DNA of 64,000 nt from Marinobacter orientalis (GTDB taxonomy: Bacteria > Pseudomonadota > Gammaproteobacteria > Pseudomonadales > Oleiphilaceae): the NCBI RefSeq assembly GCF_004792665.1, contig NZ_SRZX01000005.1:124001-188000 (forward strand), written 5' to 3'. The notes under the pieces are model-generated. The model searched no databases. It saw only the letters and a list, made by a program, of their open reading frames with translations, and had not been told where the DNA came from. How positions within the stretch are numbered: position 1 is the stretch's first letter; every line of letters begins with the position of its first letter. A program made the position numbers and the translations under genes. Positions 8,085 to 16,555 of the stretch are shown here, one piece after another.

Positions 8085-9896
8085 TCAGGCTTCTCCTTGA
8101 AATAGTGTGTAGTTGGTGCCGGCTTCAATACTGGGTTCGTCCTCTTCCTCCTCCTCGGAGGTGCAGGGAGCCAGGGCAATGTGCATGAGCTGTTTGCGGT
8201 ACTCGTCCAGCTTTCGCCCCCGCTTGTAAAACGCCAGGCTTTCCATTCGAGCCCGGAACCAGCCTTCCGGCCTACGGGCAAGGGCCATGAGCTGACTACG
8301 GAACACACCAGGGCATAGGTGGACGACCGGTGGAATGGACTTCACCAACGTTGCCAGGGGCAGTATTTCGCACAGAAATGCAATTACGGTGCGTTGCGCT
8401 TCATTGCCAGCTCGGCCACCAATCAGAAGTTTTACCAGCCGCATGGTTGGATCCCGGTTTTGGCTGCGATTACGGTTCAGAAGAAAGTCCTCATCCTTGA
8501 GAAGGTATTCCTCCATGCAGCGCAGGGTGAGAGCGTAGATATCGCTTTCGTCGGAGGCGGTACCTGCAAGGCGAATCAAGGTGTTCAGGGCCTGCTCGTC
8601 GCAGCATGTACAGGCAATTATTTCGCTGTACTCGGCCGCTGCAGGCACCGCTGGATGGCAGTATTGCCAGATCCTCAGATCTGCCTCCCAGCCTTGAGGC
8701 GCCAGATCCTCCGGAAACTTCCAGTGCCAGTAGAGATCTGCCTTTACCATGGCAGCTTCGTTGAACGGTCGATTGGCTCGTTTGTTTTTGCCGCGGTTAT
8801 CCCGGTGGCGGGTGGCCAGTTCACGGCGGGAGGTCCAGATCAGATCCGGGGCAACGCCAAGCTCGCAGAGTTCGTGGAGTTTCTGCAGGCTGAGCACGAC
8901 TTGTTCCCGCTCATGTGCATTGGCCAGGATGCTCAGAATTCCGGCCAGTTGCGATGCATCGCCGTTCCTGAAACGGTCCAGGCTGGCATTGAGCGAAGAC
9001 TCATCGAAATAGAAGCGGGCGCTGCGCATCAGTGGCGCCGGCAGCGCACCGAAGCACTCCACATCCATCCCCAGCGGAAAATCCACGCGCTGCAATGCGT
9101 TGCAGTGATGCAGGGCAAGGCTTGAGCCATTGGGGAAGCTCAGAGCCTGTAAACGGCTGCTGTGGATGCGGGCATGCTGCCATTGGTCCGCAATGGTGAG
9201 CTCACGCTCATTTTGTTTTTTCTGGTGCAGGGTAAACCGGTCACCTACACCAGAAACACGCTTGAGCATCGGTGCCTGGCTGACCTCCAGGGTAAGGCCG
9301 TGGCCGGAGCTGTTTACCGTCCTCAGGTCAGGAATCTGCTGCAGGACGGCTTTACCGCGAGTGTTGATTTGCGCATGGCGGAGGCCGGCGATGTTGGTTA
9401 GCAGCCAGTCATTGTCGGCCCCCAGCGTTAGCTGATCGCTATCCTTCGGCATGGTGCCATTGAGGATCACCAGACCGTTGCCGGCAGGTTCGGGAATGCT
9501 GTCTCCCGGGCCGCTGCAAATAACGCGAGTCCAGTGATGGTGGTGGGGCGTGGCCTCCATGCGCAGTTGTGTGTTTTCCCAGGCCGCATCGATCTCACTG
9601 ACCATGCCGGCGATCACAAAGGGTATCGGTGCTTTTTCGCTGTTGAAATGCACAATGGCGCCGGGGTGACCAGAGGGCAGGATGACCTGCTGCAACTTTG
9701 GCAAGTTGCTCAACACCAGGTGGGGGCGTTTGTGGGATTTCAGGCGCTTGAGGTGGATGACTTCCAGATTGGGGGCATCGATGATGTCCAGTGCAAAAAC
9801 GTCGGGCTCATCGACGTTCAGGATCCGCCCGGGGAAATGGCTAAGGCTCGCACCACCCGCTGTGTCTCTGGTGATATAGGCGTTGTAGTTGTTCAT
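8085..9896 (-). CDS. Leucine-rich-repeat-like protein of a MoxR/VWA operon
   Basis: This 603-aa protein of no recognised named family starts at the ATG at 9896, behind GGGGG. The first half has irregular repeats of the type LxxLxLxNLPKLQxVxLP (for example near residues 50-75, 185-225 and 255-290), consistent with a leucine-rich or beta-solenoid repeat. The second half is helical, contains a CTCCDE cluster, and ends in an acidic EEEEEDE stretch. It is first in the operon with the MoxR ATPase and the metallopeptidase/VWA protein, behind operator site 2. A repeat-rich recognition protein with a MoxR-VWA pair suggests a sensor or substrate adaptor, by analogy with MoxR-VWA-effector systems. The gene is real; the function is unproven. 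Confidence 0.75.
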   Translation of the reverse strand: MNNYNAYITRDTAGGASLSHFPGRILNVDEPDVFALDIIDAPNLEVIHLKRLKSHKRPHLVLSNLPKLQQVILPSGHPGAIVHFNSEKAPIPFVIAGMVSEIDAAWENTQLRMEATPHHHHWTRVICSGPGDSIPEPAGNGLVILNGTMPKDSDQLTLGADNDWLLTNIAGLRHAQINTRGKAVLQQIPDLRTVNSSGHGLTLEVSQAPMLKRVSGVGDRFTLHQKKQNERELTIADQWQHARIHSSRLQALSFPNGSSLALHHCNALQRVDFPLGMDVECFGALPAPLMRSARFYFDESSLNASLDRFRNGDASQLAGILSILANAHEREQVVLSLQKLHELCELGVAPDLIWTSRRELATRHRDNRGKNKRANRPFNEAAMVKADLYWHWKFPEDLAPQGWEADLRIWQYCHPAVPAAAEYSEIIACTCCDEQALNTLIRLAGTASDESDIYALTLRCMEEYLLKDEDFLLNRNRSQNRDPTMRLVKLLIGGRAGNEAQRTVIAFLCEILPLATLVKSIPPVVHLCPGVFRSQLMALARRPEGWFRARMESLAFYKRGRKLDEYRKQLMHIALAPCTSEEEEEDEPSIEAGTNYTLFQGEA

Positions 9897-9943
9897 CGAA
9901 ATCCCCCTTTGGCTGTTTCGTGTTGCCACTATGGGGGATCGGT

Positions 9944-9960
9944 GCGACAGATTATGACGC
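9944..9960 (-). promoter_or_regulatory. Repeated operator site GCGTCA-N5-TGTCGC (site 2)
   Basis: Read on the minus strand, this 17-nt site has the same half-sites, GCGTCA and TGTCGC, with spacer TAATC. It lies 48 bp upstream of the LRR-like gene that heads the MoxR/VWA operon. The distance to the start codon is nearly that of sites 1 and 3. The spacer creates a CATAAT hexamer that could be a -10 box, in which case a bound protein would block the promoter. Confidence 0.72.
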
Positions 9961-9976
9961 TATGAAAGAATGACCC

Positions 9977-11618
9977 TCAGGTTTCTATTTTCGCGAATGT
10001 CTGCAGCCCAACCGTTGCACGCGTTGCGCCCACATACCAAAGGTCTTCACGGGAGGCGAAGGCCCCGGTGTTCATATCGACCAGGAAAACGAATGGAGAC
10101 TGCAGGCCCTTGTAGCTGTTGATGGTACTAGTCACGAAAGGCTCGCCTTCAAATGCGTTCTCAAGGGTACGGATGCCGCCGCTGTTTTCTGGGCGGTAAG
10201 GGCTGAGGATGGCCAGTTGCTCGGCTTTGACACCACGTTCTTTAAGGGCTTCCCAGGCCTTGGCCAACTGGACCGTTTGCTCATCGATGTTTTTCCAGAC
10301 GTGCTCTTTTACCAGCTCATTGGCGGCGTGAAGGTTGGGAGCCGGAACGCTGGCGTAGTCGAAGCGGTTGTTGAGCCACTGGGCAATTTCCAGGGAGTTA
10401 CGGCAGTTATGCATAAGCTGGAAGGGGTAGGGCAGCATGCCATCGAATACATCCGAGGGTATCTCGAAATCTCTTCCATAAAGGTTCTGGGATGGATCTG
10501 CAAAGAGAATTACCTGGGCTTCCTGCTTCAATACAGCGTGCAGGGCCATCTACCACAACGGGTGAAAATCCTGGGCTTCGTCTACCAGAAGGGCATCGTA
10601 TTGTTCTTTCAGGACAGATGCCGCATCAGCTAGTAGCGTAGGGACTGTTTCTTCGTAGAACGCTGGCTTGTCCGCTGGTGTCTCTGGCGGTGCCCATAGG
10701 GTACCCCCTTGCTCGATAAGGTGGCGAGCAAAATCATGGAAGCTGGACGCTGTGATAGAGCCTTCCAACTGCTCATCGGCGTTCTGCAGGGATTCATGGA
10801 GGTGGTCTGCCAATGCTTTGTTGAAGCAAAGGGCCAGAACGTTTTTACCTTCAGAGGCAAGGTCCCGCGCTTTTTGCCGTGCCAGCAATGTTTTGCCGGT
10901 ACCCGCGCCGCCGGTGATGGTGAGCCTCGGGACAAAGCGTAAAAGCTCAAGTGCCCATACCTGTTGATTGGTGAGTTGAACCAGGCGCGACTGAATCTGG
11001 TCTAGGGTTGCATCGATTGCTGGGGCAAGATGGAAAGTGGGATTCAGCACTTTGTCTCGAACAAACGTGGCATTGGCTCTACTGATTGGCAGTTTGTCCT
11101 GGTGGGGCCAGCGCGCAAAAAGAGCCTTCAGTGCGTCCTGGTCCAGATCCTCAAGGTTGTTGTGATCGATGATGTCGGCCCGTAATAAACCCATGGGCAG
11201 AGTCATGCCCTCGGCTACGGTGTCCGGGAAGACCAGATTTCTGCCAATGGGTAATAGCAATCCATCCCGCGCAACTTGCTTGATGCGGGTAATGATATCG
11301 CCAATGGCGTTATCCGCCTGTTTGACCGGATCTTTAACAGGGTAGGTACCGGAATTGTTCCGGGTAAACCAGCGACTGTTCTGGAACGAGATGCCACCGC
11401 CTGTCACTTCCCACAAGAATGCCATGGGCAGGGTGAAACAAAATGAAATCCGCTTCGCTCCTGAACGTTCCCTGTTTTTTCTCCCGGACCAGAGGGAGGC
11501 TGAAATAGACCTCCAGACCGGGAAATTCCAGATCGTTCAGGTGATTCAGAACCCGGCGTTCGCTGTTGGGAAGGGCATCCAGCTCAATGGAAGCGAGCGG
11601 AGGGATCAGTGTCGCCAA
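9977..11618 (-). pseudogene. NERD-domain superfamily I helicase, broken by frameshift and amber stop
   Basis: The pieces join into one protein: a NERD nuclease-related N-terminus (11618 to about 11410), then a helicase with Walker A TGGAGTGKTLLA and the DEAQDFHPLW box, then a C-terminus with DPSQNLYG, YRPENSGG, NSYKGLQ and YVGATRA motifs. Two lesions interrupt it. Near 11410 the frame changes between HGILV and EVTGGG, as if two bases were lost from a repeated GTG. At 10550-10552 an in-frame TAG follows TGG, with the helicase resuming at the very next codon. Intact, it would be a roughly 540-aa DNA helicase. It lies between the phosphatase and the LRR-MoxR-VWA operon on the same strand. It is probably non-functional, unless the sequence has errors or readthrough occurs. 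Confidence 0.85.
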
Positions 11619-11686
11619 AACAACGTCCTTCTGTTTATGTTTTGACGAAACAGATTAGCAGAGGGAGTGGGAGGCCAGAATTGTCT

Positions 11687-12574
11687 TTAGGTAACAAAGT
11701 GTTCCGGCTTCAGTGGTTGGCCTGCCCGGTGCTGATAAGCCGTCAGAGGGCCGCCATAAGCTGCCGAATAATCGACACTCGCGACATTGGCTCCCAGAGT
11801 ATCCGGTGTGCCCGTCAGTGCGTAGTGGCCGAAAAATATTGGCGGTTTTATGGCGTCTGGTACAGGCAAATTGATGCGCGCAACGTCACCCTCTATCGGA
11901 TTAATTGCCACTTTGTCTTCAGGCCACCATTGAAAGCGGAAGCGAATACTGCGGAACTTCGGGCGGTCCGCCAGGTGTGATGGAAACTGGTGCGCGCAAC
12001 CGGCGATTACGCGATCCATTGCCAGGTAGATGCCGGAGTAGGTGTCACGGTAGCTGGCAAGGGCTTTGTGACACAGGCGTTCAATGCCGGCGTTTTTCAG
12101 GGTAGCGATAGCCGCTTCATCCCAGCAGGCATGGACGACACGGATATCCGGGTGATCAATATAGATGGGTTGTTCGCGTAGCCATTGGAAAAGCTCAATC
12201 AGGCGGTCAGGCTCGTATTTATAAGCGGAAACCAGCTTGTGACGACAGGGGTGATTTTCTGTCTTGTCCAGAAAAGCCAACAGGTCATCGGTGTGATCAG
12301 CCGCATCCTGAATCCAGTTCAGCTCATGGTTGCCAATGACCATCATTGCCGAACCTGCATCCACCATCTTTTGGACAGTTTCAAGAACCTTGGCGGGCTT
12401 GGGGCCCTTATCGATCAGGTCTCCCACAAACACAGTCTTATGGCCGGGTTGGCACCAGGTGCCTTCCACTTTGCTGTAGCCGAGCTTTTTCAGCAGGGCG
12501 GTCAGTTTATCGTGATGGCCGTGAACGTCGCCGATAACGTCGTAGGTGATTGCGGTTTGCTGGGTGTTGTTCAT
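11687..12574 (-). CDS. Metallophosphoesterase, PPP-type phosphatase-like
   Basis: This 295-aa protein has the calcineurin-like signature motifs GDVHG (residues 15-19), GDLIDKGP (about 50-57) and GNHE (about 80-83), plus later FGHYAL and histidine-bearing segments, so the two-metal active site is complete. It resembles bacterial PPP-type Ser/Thr phosphatases and diadenosine tetraphosphatase-like enzymes; the substrate cannot be told from sequence. A good ribosome-binding site (GAGGAGAC) precedes the ATG. It diverges from the second ADP-ribosylglycohydrolase gene, and the shared intergenic region contains operator site 3 and a weaker copy, so I place it in the same regulon. Confidence 0.88.
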   Translation of the reverse strand: MNNTQQTAITYDVIGDVHGHHDKLTALLKKLGYSKVEGTWCQPGHKTVFVGDLIDKGPKPAKVLETVQKMVDAGSAMMVIGNHELNWIQDAADHTDDLLAFLDKTENHPCRHKLVSAYKYEPDRLIELFQWLREQPIYIDHPDIRVVHACWDEAAIATLKNAGIERLCHKALASYRDTYSGIYLAMDRVIAGCAHQFPSHLADRPKFRSIRFRFQWWPEDKVAINPIEGDVARINLPVPDAIKPPIFFGHYALTGTPDTLGANVASVDYSAAYGGPLTAYQHRAGQPLKPEHFVT

Positions 12575-12613
12575 AAGCGTCTCCTCTGATGGATTCCAGT
12601 ATGGATCATCAAT

Positions 12614-12630
12614 GCGTCGGTTTGTGTCGT
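12614..12630 (+). promoter_or_regulatory. Weaker copy of the GCGTCA-N5-TGTCGC operator
   Basis: The sequence GCGTCG-N5-TGTCGT differs from the repeated operator at two of 12 defined bases. It lies 36 bp, centre to centre, from site 3 in the same intergenic region and is closer to the divergent phosphatase gene. Two sites in one promoter suggest cooperative binding. Confidence 0.5.
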
Positions 12631-12649
12631 AACGTGTTCAATTCCTGGT

Positions 12650-12666
12650 GCGACATGAAATGACGC
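12650..12666 (-). promoter_or_regulatory. Repeated operator site GCGTCA-N5-TGTCGC (site 3)
   Basis: Read on the minus strand, the half-sites are GCGTCA and TGTCGC with spacer TTTCA, identical in all 12 defined bases to sites 1 and 2. The site lies 41 bp upstream of the second ADP-ribosylglycohydrolase and 76 bp upstream of the divergent phosphatase. Confidence 0.75.
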
Positions 12667-12706
12667 GAGGCGAGGTTAATCTGTTTGCATCAACGAGGAG
12701 ATGCAT

Positions 12707-13606
12707 ATGAGCAACAATACCGATTTCGCAAAAGGAACGCTTCTGGGCTTGGCCGTGGGCGACGCCTTAGGCACAACCGTTGAATTCCGGCGCCGGGATT
12801 CTTTCCCCCTGCATACTGAAATGACAGGCGACGGTGCTTTTAGCGTGAAGCCGGGCGAGTGGACAGACGATACTGCTATGGCACTTTGCCTGGCCGAAAG
12901 CTTATTGGCTTGCGAACGCTTTGATTCGAAAGACCAGCTAAGCCGCTATGTGCGATGGATGGATAGCGGCTATATGTCCTGCCAGGAAAATTGCATCGAC
13001 ATCGGTAACACCACCCGCGATGCTCTCCGCCGCTTTTCCCGCACCCAGGTAAGTTTCGCTGGAACAGACAACCCTTTTGCCAGCGGCAACGGTGGCATCA
13101 TGCGGCTGGCGCCGGCAGTGATCGCTGCGCCAGACCAAAAGACCGCCATCGGATATGCCATCGACAGCAGCCGTACGACCCACGCCAGTGCCGACTGCCT
13201 GGATAGCGCAGAACTGCTGGGCGCTGTTCTGTGGGAACTGCGCCGGGGCGCCGACCTGAAAGTCTTACTGGAGAATCTGCCGGATACCCAGGAGCGCGGA
13301 ATGGCAGTTGGCCGAATTAAAAACGGATTCTTCCGACACTTTACCCGGGATGAGATTTCATCTAGTGGGTATGTGATCGACACCCTGGAGGCGGCTTTAT
13401 GGTGCTGCTATCACGCAGAGTCTTTTGAGGATGCGATGATTACTGCGGTGAACCTGGGGGATGATGCAGATACGGTGGGGGCTGTGACCGGACAGATTGC
13501 TGGGGCGGCTTGGGGGATGGAGTCTATTCCGGTGCGGTGGTTGGAGCCTTTGGCTTGGAGGGAGAGGATTTCCGGGTTGGCGGAGGGGCTGGCTGGAATG
13601 GTTTAA
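12707..13606 (+). CDS. ADP-ribosylglycohydrolase family protein (copy 2)
   Basis: This 299-aa DraG/ARH-type protein shows the family motifs GDALGTTVEF, WTDDTAMALCLAESL, GNGGIMRLAP, TTHASADCLDSAELL and NLGDDADTVGAVTGQIAG, so the di-magnesium active site looks complete. The ATG at 12707 is preferred to the one at 12701 because GAGGAG abuts the latter with no spacing. It differs from copy 1 in many positions, so the pair is not a recent duplication and may act on different ADP-ribosylated targets. It is transcribed away from the phosphatase gene behind operator site 3. No cognate ADP-ribosyltransferase was found in the window. Confidence 0.9.
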   Translation: MSNNTDFAKGTLLGLAVGDALGTTVEFRRRDSFPLHTEMTGDGAFSVKPGEWTDDTAMALCLAESLLACERFDSKDQLSRYVRWMDSGYMSCQENCIDIGNTTRDALRRFSRTQVSFAGTDNPFASGNGGIMRLAPAVIAAPDQKTAIGYAIDSSRTTHASADCLDSAELLGAVLWELRRGADLKVLLENLPDTQERGMAVGRIKNGFFRHFTRDEISSSGYVIDTLEAALWCCYHAESFEDAMITAVNLGDDADTVGAVTGQIAGAAWGMESIPVRWLEPLAWRERISGLAEGLAGMV

Positions 13607-13866
13607 TAAGTCTCTAAAAGCGATATGGCAATATTTTCTGTAGCCATACAACAAGTAAAAGAAGACGACAGCTATGCTGTCTGTAATGGCAAAATTCTGA
13701 AGTGGAGCTTTTCCGGGTATGGCCAGGCAGATTCTGAAAAGCTTCCGAAGACAGTCGATGTTTCGACCTCTCGAACTCTTGTGAATGTTTTCGCCAGTGG
13801 CTTCAGGCCGGAGTTCCATTCAACAGCTGAGGCGTGAATGCAGGCGCTAACAGGCAGGGAGCGAAT

Positions 13867-14514
13867 ATGGATTACCAGCGGTTAAAACATAGTCACAGAA
13901 CTGAGCGAGAAAACTACCATTCGAACCTCAGCCTACGCGTTCACCGCTCATTGAGCTGGCTTCAGCGTGCGGAAATGCAGGATGACCTCGATGGCAAGTT
14001 CATATTCCTCTGGATTGCATTCAACGCTGCCTATGCCACTGAGATCAGCGAAGAGTACCGGGCATCCGAGCAAACCTCTTTCCGTAGCTTTCTTGAAAAG
14101 TTGTCGGAACTGGATAGCGTGCGACTTCTGGGTGAACTTGCATGGAGCGAATTCCCCCGCAGTATCCGAGTTCTGCTTAACAACCGGTATGTGTTCCAGG
14201 CGTTCTGGGATTTTCACAATGACAAGCTTACCGAGGAGGAATGGCAGAGTCAGTTTGACCGGGCGAAGATTGCAGCCCAAACCGCTTTGGGCAAACAGGA
14301 TACGGCAAGCGTTATCGGCATTGCCTTATCCAGGATATATACACTGCGGAACCAGCTGATTCATGGCGGGGCCACTTGGGGCAGCTCGGTGAATCGTGAT
14401 CAGATTCGGGACTGTGTGGCGTTGATGAGCAAGTTGGTACCGGTCATCCTGACGATAATGATGGATCACCCAGAGACGTTGTGGGGTGATGCCTGTTATC
14501 CGGTGGTTGAGTGA
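13867..14514 (+). CDS. HEPN-domain protein (Apea-like), abutting an IS
   Basis: This is a 215-aa, mostly helical protein. Its LRNQLIHGG segment at about residue 165 contains the R-N-x3-H pattern that forms the ribonuclease site in HEPN proteins. An upstream FIFLWIAFNAAY segment matches Apea-like HEPN proteins, which are frequent in defence islands. The ATG at 13867 follows an AGGGAG ribosome-binding site. The stop TGA at 14512-14514 coincides with the first bases of the IS3 left end, so the original C-terminus may have been cut by the insertion, though only a few residues seem to be missing. A role as an RNA-cutting toxin or defence effector is inference. Confidence 0.7.
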   Translation: MDYQRLKHSHRTERENYHSNLSLRVHRSLSWLQRAEMQDDLDGKFIFLWIAFNAAYATEISEEYRASEQTSFRSFLEKLSELDSVRLLGELAWSEFPRSIRVLLNNRYVFQAFWDFHNDKLTEEEWQSQFDRAKIAAQTALGKQDTASVIGIALSRIYTLRNQLIHGGATWGSSVNRDQIRDCVALMSKLVPVILTIMMDHPETLWGDACYPVVE

Positions 14515-15560
14515 AGTGGTCCCCGAAATTTGGACAGGTGCCTAAGCTCTGATTCATCATCTCCACAAGGAGGAGAATCATGAGCAAGAAACGCAAACAG
14601 TACAGCGCATCGTTCAAGTCCAAAGTCGCCCTGGCTGCCCTCAAAGGAGACGAGACCACCTCTGAGATTGCTGCCCGGTTCCAGATTCACCCGACCATGG
14701 TCAGTACCTGGAAGCGCGAGCTGCTGGACAATGCGACCGACCTCTTCGAGGGGAAGAGAAAGTCCGCCAAGCAATCTGACGAGCCCAATACTGATGAACT
14801 CTACCGCGAGATCGGCAAGCTGACGGTGGAACGCGATTTTTTGTCGCGCAAGCTCGATCAGTAAACCGTCAACGTCGGTTGGCGATGATCGAGCGAGGTC
14901 ATCCCCAGGTCAGTATTGTGCGCCAGTGTGAGCTGCTCAAAGTGAGTCGCTCATCGGTTTATTACATTCCTCGTGAACGGTGTCAGGAGGATCTGGAGCT
15001 GATGTATCTGATTGACCAGCAGCATCTGGAAACGCCGTACTACGGCTCTCGCAAGATGCGAGTTCATTTGCAGCACAAGGGTCACCCGGTAAACCGCAAG
15101 CGGGTTCAACGCATGATGCGCACTATGGGCATCCAGGCGGTGTATCCGCGCCCGAGAACCAGCATTCCGGGCGATGGGCACAAGGTCTATCCGTACCTGC
15201 TCAAAGGGCTCCGGATCGATCGGCCTAACCAGGTGTGGGCGACAGACATCAGTTACCTCCCGCTGGCCCGGGGCTTCATGTATCTGATCGCCATTATTGA
15301 CTGGCATAGCCGCAAGGTACTGTCCTGGCGAGTCTCAAACACCATGGACACCGATTTCTGTGTCGATGCCCTGGAAGAGGCTCTTCAGCGCCATGGAACG
15401 CCGGAAATCTTCAATACTGACCAGGGCGTCCAGTTCACCAGTGAGGCCTTCACAGGCGTTCTCAAAGAACAGGGCATCCGGATCAGCATGGACGGCAAGG
15501 GCTGCTACCATGACAACATCTTTGTCGAACGGCTCTGGCGGAGCGTCAAATACGAGTGTT
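14512..15560 (+). mobile_element. IS3-family insertion sequence, right end missing
   Basis: The left terminal sequence TGAAGTGGTCCCCGAAATTT starts at 14512, followed by orfA and orfB in IS3 order. Similarity to the transposase stops just after the catalytic glutamate (VKYE, about 15555). No matching right inverted repeat follows, so the element has lost its 3' end and cannot move by itself. Confidence 0.85.
14580..14864 (+). CDS. IS3-family transposase OrfA
   Basis: This 94-aa helix-turn-helix protein has the pattern YSASFKSKVALAALKGDET and a C-terminal coiled coil (REIGKLTVERDFLSRKL). These are the marks of IS3-family OrfA, which binds the inverted repeats. AGGAGGAG precedes the ATG. The reading frame is intact although the element is truncated. 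Confidence 0.92.
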   Translation: MSKKRKQYSASFKSKVALAALKGDETTSEIAARFQIHPTMVSTWKRELLDNATDLFEGKRKSAKQSDEPNTDELYREIGKLTVERDFLSRKLDQ

Positions 15561-15637
15561 GGGTGAGTAAACACAAGCCTGAGGGCCGGTATGAGCTGAA
15601 CCTTCCGCGCACGCTAAGTAAAAGGCGCAGCGAGTGA
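14879..15637 (+). pseudogene. IS3-family transposase OrfB, C-terminally truncated
   Basis: The frame encodes the DDE integrase core: ATDISY (first Asp), NTDQGVQFTS (second Asp) and DNIFVERLWRSVKYE (catalytic Glu). In intact IS3 proteins, the conserved region that includes YNxxRPHSSL follows the glutamate. Here the sequence departs at once into an unrelated tail (CWVSKHKPEGRY onward) and ends. The start is probably the TTG at 14879 or the ATG at 14885. The truncation matches the missing right end of the element. Confidence 0.88.
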
Positions 15638-15684
15638 GAGGCCTGATTCTGATTATCTCGGTAATCGCCCAACATCGCCAAAAG

Positions 15685-15876
15685 GTGTCGCATGAGCGGA
15701 AAATCCAGTTCGATGGCAATAACCATTATGTCGTGATTCCGCAAGAGTTGTTGGAGAGAGCGGACATTCAGATCGGAGATGAGGTTGAGGTTTCAGGGGA
15801 AAGCGTGGACCTAGGGTATAGAATCACGGTGGAGCGAGCGCCAGCGCATGGGCGAGCAGACCAACAAGATGCTTGA
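15685..15876 (+). CDS. AbrB/MazE-like DNA-binding protein, possibly truncated
   Basis: This roughly 63-aa frame contains a SpoVT-AbrB-type swapped-hairpin pattern: HYVVIPQELLERADIQIGDEVEVSGE. Such proteins are transition-state regulators or MazE-type antitoxins. No ATG lies in frame; a GTG at 15685 is a possible start, with only a weak AAAAGG before it. The gene follows directly on the broken end of the IS3 element, so its own 5' end may have been lost. The next small gene starts 27 bp downstream. Confidence 0.5.
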   Translation: MSHERKIQFDGNNHYVVIPQELLERADIQIGDEVEVSGESVDLGYRITVERAPAHGRADQQDA

Positions 15877-15903
15877 AGACAGGCACGCAGGGTGAGGTGT
15901 GAG

Positions 15904-16206
15904 ATGGACGAGGCTGAATACAGGGAGCTCTTGCGCTCTCTTGAGGTTCACCTGGTCGATTGGCAGTACATCAGGCTGGTTACCGATGAGGGATTCCCTG
16001 CAGGGGACGTGAGGGTCGTTGGTACAGTTGAGTCAGCTCCAGCTCCTTACGCGGCAGGTCAGCGTATTGTGACCGCTCAGATTCTTGAGTCAGGGCAAGG
16101 TTGGTGCGCGACATACCACCAAAAATATTTTCTGTCTGGACTGGTTCGTCGAAAAAAACTTATGACGCTAGATCAGCTAAGAGATCTGTCGGGAGAAAGA
16201 TATTGA
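15904..16206 (+). CDS. Small hypothetical protein downstream of AbrB-like gene
   Basis: This 100-aa protein is not recognised. Its sequence is mixed beta/alpha with no membrane segment; LVDWQYIRLVTDEG and VTAQILESGQGWCATYHQKYFLSG stand out. The ATG at 15904 follows AGGTG at good distance. The position just after an AbrB/MazE-like gene would fit a toxin-antitoxin pair, but nothing in the sequence matches a known toxin. Confidence 0.5.
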   Translation: MDEAEYRELLRSLEVHLVDWQYIRLVTDEGFPAGDVRVVGTVESAPAPYAAGQRIVTAQILESGQGWCATYHQKYFLSGLVRRKKLMTLDQLRDLSGERY

Positions 16207-16356
16207 TATGAGAAAATGCCGCCAATTCAAAAAGGTGTGCACTGAATTAGACAAGGAGGGCGCTATGAAAATACTGGAAATTTAGATTTCTGGATTAGGT
16301 TTGAAAACTTTTTATCGCTAGCCAAACACTAAAAAAACCTAAAAGTCAATAAAATA

Positions 16357-16385
16357 TTGACAAAAGTATCCATCCGAGCTATAAT
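16357..16385 (+). promoter_or_regulatory. Perfect consensus sigma-70 promoter
   Basis: TTGACA at 16357-16362 and TATAAT at 16380-16385 are separated by exactly 17 bp, so every base of both consensus hexamers matches. The first gene starts 170 bp downstream, at 16556. The long leader (about 16392-16555) holds no recognised riboswitch but has room for a structured or small RNA. The interval from the preceding gene's stop at 16206 to this promoter is AT-rich and shows no gene. Confidence 0.8.
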
Positions 16386-16555
16386 TATCGATGTAGGTCG
16401 GGAAAAGCTAACAGCACTCAGTTTTCTTTTTCTATCTCATCTTAACTTAATTACCGAAAAGCTGCAACCCAATTTGGGGAGGTTGTCTCGACGAGGTTCT
16501 CAGGTCGCGTCTAGACACTGCCAGCTTAACTCAAATCCTAAACAGGACAATTCTT

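Noticed and set aside
13625..13837. A 70-aa frame between the second glycohydrolase and the HEPN gene
   Set aside because: No ribosome-binding site, no recognisable domain, and it ends just before a better-supported start. It may be a relic, but I cannot support it as a gene.
14110..15560. A complete, active IS3 element
   Set aside because: The transposase stops shortly after its catalytic glutamate and no right inverted repeat follows.
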